Assembly: GCA_023667845.1 (NCBI GenBank)
Contig: JAMPIU010000178.1
Location: 1-64,000 of the forward strand
Length of the DNA stretch: 64,000 bases
DNA from: Dehalobacter sp.
GTDB taxonomy: Bacteria; Bacillota; Desulfitobacteriia; Desulfitobacteriales; Syntrophobotulaceae
Reading direction: 5' to 3'
Positions within the stretch are counted from its first letter, which is position 1, and each line of letters opens with the position of its first letter. Shown here piece after piece: positions 34,506 to 43,591 of this stretch. A program made the translations under genes and the position numbers. The notes beneath the pieces were generated by a model that had not been told where the DNA came from, ran no database searches, and was given only the letters and a program-made list of their open reading frames with translations.

Positions 34506-36422
34506 TTATTGACCGGTTTTTCTTCGATAAAAGCACAGGAAGATCAAGCCAATTAGAGAAGAAATCGTAACTGTCAGATACACCTGCTTAAATCCGCTGT
34601 TTAAGGTTTTTTGGAATTCTGATTCAATGACTGTGCTTCTCTGATCAACCTCCGCGAGATAATTTTGTTTGGCTGTGTCAAAAGCTCCCGGGATGGCATC
34701 TTTTAAGACCGTCATTTTTTCTATCGTATCCCGGAAGGATACGCTTGACTGGGGCATCGATTCCACAACCGTAAGCTCATCAATTCCGTTTTGAATCCCG
34801 GTTTGAATATTCGAAATCATATCCGGAGCCATGCCAGCAAAGAAGCTCCCTGCAATCAATTTGCTGTTCTCCGTGATGGTCGTAACGTCAGAAGATTTTA
34901 TTTTCTCCATCAGCTCGTCAGGAATTTGATAGTCACTGCTGCTGTTCATATTGATTTCAATCTTTTCCAGATAGGAAAAGTCAGACATATCGGCGGTTGC
35001 CAGAACATTTTTCATCATTGGATTGCCTTTCATCTCATTAATTTCTGTTGTAAGTTCCTGCGCATATGGCAGTCTCGGCATGGAGACTTCTTTAGGCAGC
35101 AGGTTCATCACATTATTCTGAACTTCCACTCCGGCATGTGCCAGAAAACCAACCATGATCGCAGGCGCAATCGCCGTTCCGATCGAGCGGACAAGCGACA
35201 AGGCTGCGAGTGCCGAATTGGACTCTTCATCTTTGGTATTTTCCAGCATCATATAGTTTAAAGGCGTCCCCATCGTAAAGCCCATACCAAGGCCCATGAG
35301 AACCAGGCTTATGTTTACCGTCAGCATACTGGGATGGTCAGCTGTGACAAAGATTAAGAACAACGAACCAACCAAAGAGATCAAAAAGCCGAGACCTAAA
35401 ATCAGTTTAGGTCCGTATTGATCAATCAGCTTCCCGGATATAGGAGCGCCAACCCCTGCAAACAAACCAAGAATGATGACGAAATAGCCGCCGCTTCCGG
35501 AAGCGATTTTCAGTGAGTTTTCAGCAAACTGCGGTACAAAAATCATCCCCATTAACACAATTCCGGTAATAAAGGCAATGATAAAGGTGATCATGATCCG
35601 TGAGTTTGTAAAATACGATAAGTTCATCACCGGATCCTCCGCCTTTTTCTCAGCCAGGATAAAGAAAGGAACAAGAAGCACAAACAGGATTAGGAAAGGA
35701 TAAACACTCGTACTGATTAAAGTTGACTTGAAATCAAAAAAGTCAATATTCTTGAGTCCATACATTAAAGCGAGAATCATCACGGTCAGAATCAAGATTC
35801 CGCCGATATCAATCTTTTTGACATTGTCATTTCTGTTATTTGGCAGACAGAGGAAGCCGGCGATTAGGATAAACAGCGTGATCGGCAGATTCACATAAAA
35901 GATAAACTGCCAGTTACTGCTGCCGAAGATATCCAGAATGGCACTGCCTGCCGAAGCTCCGAAAATATTGGCAATCCCGTATACTCCCCCAACCAGTCCC
36001 AGGGCCATCCCCCGTTTTTCCGGAGGAAATGTTGTACCAAATTCAGCAGTCGCAACCGGAAGGATTCCACCTCCGCCAAACGCCTGGACGACTCTGGCCA
36101 TAAGCAAGACCGTAAAGCTGTCAAACCCCTGAGCTAAACCGCAGAACAATGATCCAAGACCAAAAAGAAAGATACTGGCAAGATAAATGTATTTGCGTCC
36201 GAACATATCGGCAAGTTTACCCATGATCGGAATACTGGCCGCATAAGCCAGTGTATAAATCGTAATCATCCAGATCCCGGTTTTTTCATCGACCATCAAA
36301 TGACTTTGAATAACTGTTCTGGCCGGTGTGACAATTCCCGTGTCAATTGCACCCATAAAAATGCCGAGCAGGTATAGAATCATAATGAGAACGAAGCTGT
36401 TTTTTGTATTTGATTTGTTCAA
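34506..36422 (-). CDS. MFS multidrug exporter, DHA2/EmrB-like, with extended loop
   Basis: 638 aa with a TTG start at 36422 (GGGAG nine bases upstream). About 14 helices are predicted. Family motifs are seen: MGAIDTGIVTPA in helix 1, GKLADMFGRKYIY (motif A) and RVVQAFGGGGILPVATAEF. A hydrophilic stretch of about 170 residues (roughly 435-605) sits before the last helix, longer than usual for DHA2 pumps. It would use the proton gradient to export drugs or other amphiphiles. It lies 26 bp downstream of the MarR gene on the same strand, a common repressor-pump pair. Confidence 0.9.
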   Translation of the reverse strand: MNKSNTKNSFVLIMILYLLGIFMGAIDTGIVTPARTVIQSHLMVDEKTGIWMITIYTLAYAASIPIMGKLADMFGRKYIYLASIFLFGLGSLFCGLAQGFDSFTVLLMARVVQAFGGGGILPVATAEFGTTFPPEKRGMALGLVGGVYGIANIFGASAGSAILDIFGSSNWQFIFYVNLPITLFILIAGFLCLPNNRNDNVKKIDIGGILILTVMILALMYGLKNIDFFDFKSTLISTSVYPFLILFVLLVPFFILAEKKAEDPVMNLSYFTNSRIMITFIIAFITGIVLMGMIFVPQFAENSLKIASGSGGYFVIILGLFAGVGAPISGKLIDQYGPKLILGLGFLISLVGSLFLIFVTADHPSMLTVNISLVLMGLGMGFTMGTPLNYMMLENTKDEESNSALAALSLVRSIGTAIAPAIMVGFLAHAGVEVQNNVMNLLPKEVSMPRLPYAQELTTEINEMKGNPMMKNVLATADMSDFSYLEKIEINMNSSSDYQIPDELMEKIKSSDVTTITENSKLIAGSFFAGMAPDMISNIQTGIQNGIDELTVVESMPQSSVSFRDTIEKMTVLKDAIPGAFDTAKQNYLAEVDQRSTVIESEFQKTLNSGFKQVYLTVTISSLIGLIFLCFYRRKTGQ

Positions 36423-36448
36423 TTTGCTTAACTCCCATCTTTAGATTT

Positions 36449-36892
36449 TTAATTGGTCAAAATTTTCTCGCATTCGTTGACAGCTTTCATGCTGTTGGCA
36501 GCAATGACCGACATTATTTTTTGGAACTGTACGATGTCTTCTTTGTTAAGTCCTTCATAGATGGCTGTATGCCAGTCAGTCAGGATTTCCTGCATGTTGT
36601 CCATGATTTCCAATCCCCTTGGCGTCAGGGTTATTATTTTCTCGCGGTGGTTTTCAGGGTTTATCATTCGATTCACATACCCTTTTTCTTCGAGCTTGCT
36701 TAAGCTTTTGGCAACCGCTCCCTTGTCAATCACAAAAAAAGCGGCAATCATATCTTGATTTACCTGATCGTTTTTAGATAAAAACATCAGAATTTCTTGT
36801 TCCGAATGCCCCAAATGATATTTACTCAACCTTCTCATTGAATAAATGCGATTAAACCTAAATATGACCGACAGGTCTTTCATCAGCAACAC
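36449..36892 (-). CDS. MarR family transcriptional regulator
   Basis: 147 aa with a GTG start at 36892 (GAGGGG upstream). The winged helix is centred on DMIAAFFVIDKGAVAKSLSKLEEKGYVNRMINPENHREKIITLTPRG (residues 48-95). MarR proteins are usually repressors relieved by phenolic or drug ligands. It is the upstream gene of the DHA2 exporter, so it likely controls both. The inverted repeat at 36912-36946 is its candidate operator. Confidence 0.92.
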   Translation of the reverse strand: MLLMKDLSVIFRFNRIYSMRRLSKYHLGHSEQEILMFLSKNDQVNQDMIAAFFVIDKGAVAKSLSKLEEKGYVNRMINPENHREKIITLTPRGLEIMDNMQEILTDWHTAIYEGLNKEDIVQFQKIMSVIAANSMKAVNECEKILTN

Positions 36893-36911
36893 GAATCACC
36901 CCTCTTTACAT

Positions 36912-36946
36912 ATAGTTGTCCTTGCAACTGTTGTACTAACAACTAT
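36912..36946. promoter_or_regulatory. Candidate MarR operator
   Basis: The inverted arms ATAGTTGT (36912-36919) and ACAACTAT (36939-36946), with related TTGCAAC/GTTGT half-sites between them, lie 20 bp upstream of the marR start. The TTG/CAA half-site pattern is usual for MarR boxes. Assignment is by position. Confidence 0.6.
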
Positions 36947-37058
36947 CTTATTCGTTTTTTTTATGTCTGTCAATAGACGACATCAACCCACATCAACCCA
37001 ATACATATAAAAATCTCTGATAGCGTGGACAAGTACAATCTAAAGAATAACCATAAGA

Positions 37059-37114
37059 ATAACAAAATAACAAGATAACAAGATAACAAGATAACAAGAT
37101 AACAAGATAACAAA
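37059..37114. repeat. Seven tandem 8-bp repeats (ATAACAAG)
   Basis: Seven head-to-tail units; the first and last end in A instead of G. They lie just downstream of the SDR gene terminator, in a gap without genes. Such a short array is prone to copy-number slippage. Confidence 0.9.
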
Positions 37115-37140
37115 AATCCGTTGAAACAATATTTCAACGG
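37112..37140 (-). terminator. Terminator after the SDR gene
   Basis: A 9-bp stem CCGTTGAAA / TTTCAACGG, followed on the minus strand by ATTTTTG. Confidence 0.8.
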
Positions 37141-37188
37141 CGGTGCATCAGTCAATATATTCAGTAAATATACCCGAAGCAAGGATTT

Positions 37189-37941
37189 CTAAACAAATTT
37201 TTCTTTTTGCAGTTTATAGAGAAAATGCAACAGTATTTTTTGCGGCAGGATTTTCGTAAAGACAAAGGCAGCCTTCATTAATATCCCGGGAATAATCACC
37301 CTTTTATGTTTAAGCATCCGGTCAACCGTATACCTGGCTACATAAGGGCTGTCCAGTGCTTTTACCCCAAACGTGATCTTGGCATTTTGTTCAAACTCGG
37401 TATGTACCGGCCCTGGACACAGTACTCCTACATACACTTTGCTGTTTGTCTTTTGCAGCTCCTTATATACAGCTTCCGTCAGTCTCAGCACATAAGCTTT
37501 CGAAGCATAGTAGGCAGCCATCAAAGGCCCCGGTAAAAAGGCAGCTGAAGAAGCCACATTTAATATATATCCCCGGTTACGCCGCTTGAAATCCTGCAGA
37601 AACAGTTTCATTAAGATATGAACTGCTTTGATATTGATCTGGATCAATTCCAATTCTCTGGTAAGGTCCGTCTGATCAAATTCGCCGTACACAGCAAACC
37701 CGGCATTATTGATCAGTATATCAATCTCCTGATTTTTAACCAGGTCATAGAGTCGGAAACAGGATTCCTCCTGCGCAAGATCGAGGCTGATCGTCTGGAC
37801 ATTGCAGGAAAGCTCTTCCTTTAATTCTTCCAGCCTGTCAAGACGCCGTGCAACCAGGATTAAATCATACCCTTTCGTGTTCAGCACTCTGGCAATATCC
37901 CGGCCAATACCTGAACTGGCCCCGGTGATTAAGGCTTTCAT
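37189..37941 (-). CDS. Short-chain dehydrogenase/reductase
   Basis: 250 aa, classical SDR. The cofactor motif TGASSGIG is at residues 6-13, NNAG at 78-81, the catalytic Ser near 131 and YxxxK at 144-148. The sequence ARRLDRL after the second strand (Arg at 32-33) favours NADP(H). The C-terminal part (IIPGILMKAAFVFTKILPQKIL) is hydrophobic, as in membrane-associated DltE/YqjQ-like SDRs. Substrate unknown. It follows hslO by 18 bp on the same strand. Confidence 0.92.
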   Translation of the reverse strand: MKALITGASSGIGRDIARVLNTKGYDLILVARRLDRLEELKEELSCNVQTISLDLAQEESCFRLYDLVKNQEIDILINNAGFAVYGEFDQTDLTRELELIQINIKAVHILMKLFLQDFKRRNRGYILNVASSAAFLPGPLMAAYYASKAYVLRLTEAVYKELQKTNSKVYVGVLCPGPVHTEFEQNAKITFGVKALDSPYVARYTVDRMLKHKRVIIPGILMKAAFVFTKILPQKILLHFLYKLQKEKFV

Positions 37942-37959
37942 ATCCTGTACTGTTCCTTT

Positions 37960-38838
37960 CTACCTTGTGGCATCCTTCAACTTCTGAAGTTCCTCTCTCG
38001 AAAACAGGTAGGTCTCGTTGCAAAAATGACACTTGGCTTCCGCCTGGCCGTCGGTTTGAATGATCTCTTCGATTTCCTCTTTGCCTAAGCTGGTCATCGC
38101 ATTGCCGATCCGCTCCTTGGAACACTGGCATTGAAATTTCACCGGCATTTTCTCCAGTACCTGAACATTATTTTTGCCTAAAATTTCTCCCAGCATTTCC
38201 TCTGGCGTAAACCCATGCTGAATCATCGTTGAGACCGGGGTAATTGTTTTAAGATGTTCTTCAATTTCAGAAATAGTCTCTTCGGCCGTTCCGGGCAATA
38301 GCTGGATAATAAAGCCGCCGGAAGCCTGAATAGTATGATCCGGCGCTACCAGGACACCGAGTCCGACCGAAGAAGGAATCTGTTCGGATTTGACGAGATA
38401 ATAGGTAAAGTCTTCCCCGATCTCTCCGGAATATAACGGAACCTGCCCTGTAAAGTAATCCCGCATACCCAGGTCCTTAACAACAGACAATGTGCCTTCA
38501 GAACCTACAGCTCCGCTAACGTCTAATTTCCCGATCCGATTTAGATCCAAATGCGTTTGAGGATTGGTGACATAGCCCCTGACTTCCCCGTGCGCATTGG
38601 CGTCAACCAGGATAATACCCAACGGGCCGTTGCCTTCAATTTTGACAGTCAGTTGTTCATTGCCTTTGAACATTGCCCCGAGCATTAGACCGGCGGTTAG
38701 TGTCCGGCCGAGTGCCGCCGATGCTGTCGGCCAGGTCTGATGCCTGCGCTGGGCTTCACCGACGGTTTCCGTCGTCAAAACTGCGTAAGCGCGTACCTTG
38801 CCGTCATAACCCAAAGCCTTAATCAAATAATCGTTCAT
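37960..38838 (-). CDS. hslO: Redox-regulated chaperone Hsp33
   Basis: 292 aa. The N-terminal substrate-binding domain ([24 protein letters not shown]) and the C-terminal zinc switch are intact, with CQC in [12 protein letters not shown] and CxxC in KCHFCNETY. Hsp33 is activated by disulfide formation under oxidative stress and holds unfolding proteins. It is the first of two genes, with the SDR downstream. Confidence 0.96.
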   Translation of the reverse strand: MNDYLIKALGYDGKVRAYAVLTTETVGEAQRRHQTWPTASAALGRTLTAGLMLGAMFKGNEQLTVKIEGNGPLGIILVDANAHGEVRGYVTNPQTHLDLNRIGKLDVSGAVGSEGTLSVVKDLGMRDYFTGQVPLYSGEIGEDFTYYLVKSEQIPSSVGLGVLVAPDHTIQASGGFIIQLLPGTAEETISEIEEHLKTITPVSTMIQHGFTPEEMLGEILGKNNVQVLEKMPVKFQCQCSKERIGNAMTSLGKEEIEEIIQTDGQAEAKCHFCNETYLFSREELQKLKDATR

Positions 38839-38871
38839 TTCAATCTCCTTATCTATCGTTGAAATTGATCT

Positions 38872-38911
38872 TCAAGGACAAACAAAAGGCTGAAGAAATC
38901 TGTCATCAGCC
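38872..38911 (-). terminator. Terminator after the MMPL cassette
   Basis: An 8-bp stem AAGGCTGA / TCAGCCTT with a T-rich 3' side on the minus strand, about 75 bp after the secreted-protein gene. Confidence 0.7.
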
Positions 38912-38985
38912 TTAGAAAAAGCTTTTTTAACACCGTCACTATTAGATCATAATTAGCACGAAAGTTCAATATTCTCTGAAAAAAA

Positions 38986-40554
38986 TCAACGAAATAGATG
39001 GATAAAACGCTCCCAGAACGATAGCCTTCCTGGCTCCGTGACTGTGGCCTTTTCATCTGCTGCAGCTTTCAAATCCGGGGTCCGGATAACAAACTGAATA
39101 CTTCTCGGGGAAATCTGCGAGGACACAAAAGATACCGGCTTTATCTCATTCCCGCTGGCAAATGAAAGTGTTTCCAGCAATCCGGAAGCTTCGTCAATAC
39201 CGTTTTTAAATTGTTTTTGCCCGTCTATCAATTTTTGAACCTGATCAGGCAAAACCGCTGAACTGGATACTAGCTGATTGAAGCCGTCGGTTATCGCAGC
39301 TGTACTGTTGGCCAGTGCCACAGCACCTGTTTTTAATTCCGCCCCCTGCTGCGCAAATTGATCCAACCCTGCTGAAAATTCAGTAATACCTTGCGCAGAC
39401 TGGGCTACGCCCGTTGTATAGTTGGACAGGCCGGTGCCATATTGGGATAATTGAGCCTTCATGGTTCCGATCTGCTGGAGGTAAGCCTGTCTTTGTTCAG
39501 CGGGCAGAGAATTCAGCAATGGAGTTAATTGATCCATCATGGCAGTTATACCGGAGGAAAGGTTGGTATACTGAGATGCAAGTTCCTGTCCCTGCTGGGA
39601 AAGCTGAACTGTACCGCTGCTGATCTGCTTAAACTGCGACGCGAGACTCGATGCTCCGGCTGAATATTGTTCTATCCCCCGACGCATCGTGCCGGTTCCC
39701 TGCTGAAGTTTGGCAGAGCCCAAAGCAATACTTGCCATGCCTTTATTCAATTCGATTAAACCGTCCTTCAGCTTCTCCGTACCGGAAACAATTTGCCCGG
39801 CTCCACGTGACATTTGCGTTATACTTCCGGTATCCATGTTAAGATTCAGGAAATTGGAACTGTCAAAATAGGAGCAGGTCATCGTCATGGACGCCATCTG
39901 GAACTTTTCAGTATCATAAACCACTGTATATTGAGCATTTTTCTGCGGAAGCACCATGTAGGCCAGCGTCAGGGTCTTGCCGGAAATCATGGCGGAAGCG
40001 CCTGATGAAGAAAGAACCGTATTTTCATCCAGATCCAGCGGCAGCTGGACCTGACAAAGATAGTTCTCTCTGTAATACGCTTTGGCTTCAGCATTTGGCT
40101 GAACTTTGAGCGTAATTTCAATCCTTCCTTCTTTGCCGACAATGTCTTCGGGCTTAACCTTCTGGCCGTTCAGCCGATAGGTAATACTAAACGCAAACGG
40201 CAGTTCTCCCTCAGTCAGTTTGCCCTGATAGTAGAAACCTTTGTCCCGTGCCGGCAGCTGCCAGGAAATTCTGCCATCGGCGAGCACAGGAGTTTCACTG
40301 CCGGAAAGGTTGGTAATCGAATCGTAGACACCGTAGTCTAGGTAAATGCCGGACTCAGGCGTATCAATCCTATTGACGACTGTAATGCCGGAAATACTCC
40401 CATCCGTTTTCAGGTCCGCATAAACGGTCTCATCTTTGACAACGGTAATATTGGGGTTGCTTGCTGTGCTCTCTGTATCTGAAGCAGATGCGGATAAAGA
40501 AAATACGGGAACCAGCAGCATTACAGTCAGAAAGCATGCGATCGGTTTTTTCAT
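38986..40554 (-). CDS. Secreted helical-bundle protein paired with an MMPL transporter
   Basis: 522 aa. A signal peptide (residues 1-24, ending SASA) precedes a beta-rich region (about 30-230) and a long helical region of repeated QxSxGxxxL / GxxxLxxG pattern (about 250-460). This resembles the periodic helices of YhgE/Pip-type extracytoplasmic proteins. The C-terminus ends in a short amphipathic piece (SFWERFIHLFR). The start overlaps the MMPL stop codon by one base (TGATG) and has GGAGGAG upstream, so the two are translationally coupled. It probably works with the transporter outside the membrane; function is otherwise unknown. Confidence 0.8.
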   Translation of the reverse strand: MKKPIACFLTVMLLVPVFSLSASASDTESTASNPNITVVKDETVYADLKTDGSISGITVVNRIDTPESGIYLDYGVYDSITNLSGSETPVLADGRISWQLPARDKGFYYQGKLTEGELPFAFSITYRLNGQKVKPEDIVGKEGRIEITLKVQPNAEAKAYYRENYLCQVQLPLDLDENTVLSSSGASAMISGKTLTLAYMVLPQKNAQYTVVYDTEKFQMASMTMTCSYFDSSNFLNLNMDTGSITQMSRGAGQIVSGTEKLKDGLIELNKGMASIALGSAKLQQGTGTMRRGIEQYSAGASSLASQFKQISSGTVQLSQQGQELASQYTNLSSGITAMMDQLTPLLNSLPAEQRQAYLQQIGTMKAQLSQYGTGLSNYTTGVAQSAQGITEFSAGLDQFAQQGAELKTGAVALANSTAAITDGFNQLVSSSAVLPDQVQKLIDGQKQFKNGIDEASGLLETLSFASGNEIKPVSFVSSQISPRSIQFVIRTPDLKAAADEKATVTEPGRLSFWERFIHLFR

Positions 40555-42644
40555 CAGATTGTCTCCTCCCTCCCACTTTCTTTCACAGAGAAAGTGGTCT
40601 TTATGATGATCTTATCAAACGTCATCAGCAGTACCGGCAGCAAAACAAGGACCATCAGTCCTGACAGTGCGGCTCCCCTGCCCAGCAAAATTCCAATATC
40701 GCTGATTGCTTTAATCTGGGAAAGCAGTCCTTCCGCAAAACCCGCCACGGCAAGAATCAGAGCTGAGATCATCACTGTGTTTCCGGCAGTATTCAACGCT
40801 GACAGCACTGCATCTCTGGGTTTTTGCGTCTTCCTGAATCCGAGATAGCGGTTGGACATCAGGATCCCATAATCGATTGTTGCGCCAAGCTGGATGGAAC
40901 TCACCACCAGATAGCCGATAAACACCAAGCTTGATCCCTGAAAATATGGGATACCCATGTTGATCCAAATAGAAGACTCAATAACGCCGATCAGCAGAAT
41001 CGGAACAGAGATAGAACGGAACGTCAGTAGAATAATCAGACCCACGGACAGAATTGAAAACAGGTTAACTGTACGCGTATCATATTCAACCGTATTCTTA
41101 ATATCGGCAATACTGGTGGCATTCCCGGCGGCATACCATTCGTCAGGGTAATACTTCTGCACCGACTGTTCAAGTTCTGTAACGGCTTTGGAAGTCTCGG
41201 GCCTTTCACCGGTAATGTTCATAAGAACGATCATCCGGGTATAATGTTCTGACAGGAACATATCCTTAACGCTTTGCGGCAGTAAAGAACGTGGTACAGC
41301 AGGATCTGCCAGCGTAACCAGGGTCTGAACATCGCGGATATATTTCTGTTTCTTCAGTTCCTCAGCCAGCTGAATTTCCGAAGAAATATCATCATTAGGT
41401 ATAAGTACAACGACAGGATTATAGATGCCGAAGCGGCTTTCAATGTTCTTTCTTTCCTCGGCAATGGTCCCCTCACTGGAACTTCCGGAAGTATTGCCAT
41501 ATAAAAAGTCGGTATTCTTTTGTGCCAGGAAAGACGGAATAATAACTATCAAGGCCAGGGCAAACAGTAGATATTTTACTTTAATTGCACCCTGCCCTAT
41601 CTTCTTAAACGGTGGAACGAGGGGTCTGTGCCGGGTTTTATCAATTGTTTTGTGGAAGATCGCGATCAGAACCGGCAGCAAAATGATCACACTGATATAG
41701 CTCAGACAGATTCCTTTAATCAGTACCAGTCCAAGATCTTTCCCAATCCCGTACTGCATAAACAGCAGGGCTAAAAAGCCTGCTACAATCGTCAGTGCGC
41801 TCGCCGAAATAGACGACAATGTATTTTTTACCGCTTTGACAATTGCAGGAAGAAACTCTGCCCCGGCATCCCTTTCCTCTAGATAGCGGTGGCAAAGAAA
41901 CAACGAGAAATCCATCGAAATGGCGAATTGCAGCACCGCGGCAATTGAATTCGTAATGAAAGATATCTCAGGGAAAAAAGCATTCGTTCCGGCATTGATA
42001 ATCACGGAAATACCAATGACGGTTAAATACAGCAGCGGCTCTATCCAGGAGTAACATGCCAACATCAGGATGAGGACGCAGAGCGGAATAACGACGATCA
42101 TGATTTTGGACATTTCCGCAGCCAGTACTTCCCGCATATGGCTTGAATCTTCAGCTTCTCCTGTGATACTGGCCTTTTCACCTAAAGAAGCCCGGATCGT
42201 CTTCAGGGCGTCCCCTGTTTCCGAGGCATAATCCCCCTGCGCAAATTCAACCTGAAATAAGGCCGCACCATCTTTGTAGTAACTATCCAGATAATCCCGG
42301 GGAATAAAGGATTCAGGGACTGTGATATCCGTGACATCGTCCAGCCAAATCACGTTTTTCACACCCGGAACCTCTTTGATTTTTTCCTTGGCAAGCGCGG
42401 CCTCTCGGATAGAAACATTTTCTATCATAACCTGAGCAGTTCCCGGATAACCAAATTCCTTGTTCACAAGTGTAATTGCCTGCTTGGTCATGGAGTGTTC
42501 CGGCAGATATTCCGCCAAATCATAGTTGACTTTAATACTGGGTACAAGCGTAATGCTGACGATGATGATAGCCAAATAGGTCAATAAAACCGCCCGTTTA
42601 TGGGCAATAAGAAGCTTCACAAGCTTTTCTATAAGCAGCTGCAT
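40554..42644 (-). CDS. MMPL/RND family transporter
   Basis: 696 aa with two repeats, each one helix, a large extracytoplasmic loop and five helices (12 in total), as in MmpL/YdfJ proteins. The SSD-like helix block is seen in SISASALTIVAGFLALLFM. Actinobacterial MMPL proteins export lipids and siderophores; Firmicute members are less studied. Start ATG with AAGGACGG upstream. It lies between the TetR gene and the secreted-protein gene, all on one strand, suggesting a TetR-controlled export cassette. Confidence 0.9.
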   Translation of the reverse strand: MQLLIEKLVKLLIAHKRAVLLTYLAIIIVSITLVPSIKVNYDLAEYLPEHSMTKQAITLVNKEFGYPGTAQVMIENVSIREAALAKEKIKEVPGVKNVIWLDDVTDITVPESFIPRDYLDSYYKDGAALFQVEFAQGDYASETGDALKTIRASLGEKASITGEAEDSSHMREVLAAEMSKIMIVVIPLCVLILMLACYSWIEPLLYLTVIGISVIINAGTNAFFPEISFITNSIAAVLQFAISMDFSLFLCHRYLEERDAGAEFLPAIVKAVKNTLSSISASALTIVAGFLALLFMQYGIGKDLGLVLIKGICLSYISVIILLPVLIAIFHKTIDKTRHRPLVPPFKKIGQGAIKVKYLLFALALIVIIPSFLAQKNTDFLYGNTSGSSSEGTIAEERKNIESRFGIYNPVVVLIPNDDISSEIQLAEELKKQKYIRDVQTLVTLADPAVPRSLLPQSVKDMFLSEHYTRMIVLMNITGERPETSKAVTELEQSVQKYYPDEWYAAGNATSIADIKNTVEYDTRTVNLFSILSVGLIILLTFRSISVPILLIGVIESSIWINMGIPYFQGSSLVFIGYLVVSSIQLGATIDYGILMSNRYLGFRKTQKPRDAVLSALNTAGNTVMISALILAVAGFAEGLLSQIKAISDIGILLGRGAALSGLMVLVLLPVLLMTFDKIIIKTTFSVKESGREETI

Positions 42645-42669
42645 ACCCGTACCGTCCTTTACCGTTCTT

Positions 42670-43248
42670 TTAAATCCTCTTTAGAATATCCCCAATAATC
42701 AATAAAAGGAATTTGTTCAACAGATTAGCCAGACGCTCTTCATCCCCGCCATACTTATTAAAAATATTGATGATACCTTCAATAAGCGCCACGGCCAGGG
42801 AATCGGCAAGCAGCATATCGCTGCCGGGCCTGGAACTGGTTAAGAACAAATCGTTTTCCAGACGCTGCTTAACAAGCTCAATCAGTTCCGCCTTTATATT
42901 TTCGTATTTAGAGCCCTCAACACTCTTCATCAGGATCAAAAACTGCGTTCTGTTATCCAGAAACACCTTGGTCATCGCTTCCGTGACATAAGTGATGCTT
43001 TGCGTCGACAGACTGCTTTTATCGGATATGTTAATGAATACCAGTTTCCGAAGCTGTTCTATGGTAGACTGAAGAATATTATCGAGCAGGTCATCCTTAC
43101 CGGAAAAATAGGAGTAAATATTCCCTACGGTAATCCCGGCTTGCTGCGCAATATTCCGCATTGAGGAATGGCGGTATCCTGAGACGAGAAACTCCTCTTC
43201 CGCTGCCTCAATAATCCTTTTTTTGATTTCTTCTTTTGGCACTTGCAT
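42670..43248 (-). CDS. TetR/AcrR family regulator of the MMPL cassette
   Basis: 192 aa from the Met at 43248 (MQVPKEEIKKRI). The frame is open to 43326, but the extra 26 residues do not resemble the family. The N-terminal helix-turn-helix is clear (FLVSGYRHSSMRNIAQQAGITVGNIYSYFSGKDDLL). It is 25 bp upstream of the MMPL gene on the same strand and is most likely its repressor. Confidence 0.9.
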   Translation of the reverse strand: MQVPKEEIKKRIIEAAEEEFLVSGYRHSSMRNIAQQAGITVGNIYSYFSGKDDLLDNILQSTIEQLRKLVFINISDKSSLSTQSITYVTEAMTKVFLDNRTQFLILMKSVEGSKYENIKAELIELVKQRLENDLFLTSSRPGSDMLLADSLAVALIEGIINIFNKYGGDEERLANLLNKFLLLIIGDILKRI

Positions 43249-43591
43249 AAATAAACACCCATTCATTATTCTTTGTTTCAGTATATCGCGGTGGAAATCC
43301 AGTGTCAATATTAAACATAAGTTCATTTATGCTGCGTTATTCTTATTCTATGTGGCCGTATCCTGGATATGTATCTGTTTGCTCATCATATTTCTTCAGA
43401 TTTCACCTCGTAGTGGACACCCTTGCTCTGGGCTGACGTTTGCCAACTGCCAGCCCCCATAGCATACTTTCACCGCCTAGTTACACGCCATACATGGCGC
43501 ACAACAACAAAACAACCGGGGTCAAATCGGTTGTTTTGCTTAGCCTTGCTTAATATCTATATTTTCCTATCCTTGCAGCGTCATTGTTTGC
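43249..43591. other. Intergenic region (343 bp)
   Basis: No gene is seen. It holds the terminator at 43503-43537 and a possible worn copy of the hairpin repeat family (GCGCCATgtATGGCG-type core on the minus strand at about 43487-43502, and a GGGCTG / CAGCCC pair at about 43430-43456). The promoter of the TetR-MMPL unit should lie at the left end but was not resolved. Confidence 0.5.
43503..43537 (-). terminator. Terminator after the DUF4405 gene
   Basis: A 10-bp stem CGGTTGTTTT / AAAACAACCG with a T-rich 3' side on the minus strand, 55 bp after the stop codon. Confidence 0.75.

Noticed and set aside
37059..37114. Possible CRISPR-like array
   Set aside because: Units are 8 bp, contiguous and lack spacers, so it is a microsatellite.
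43430..43502. Seventh copy of the hairpin repeat family
   Set aside because: Only a GCCAT/ATGGC-like core and a weak GGGCTG/CAGCCC pair remain; no outer stem could be confirmed.
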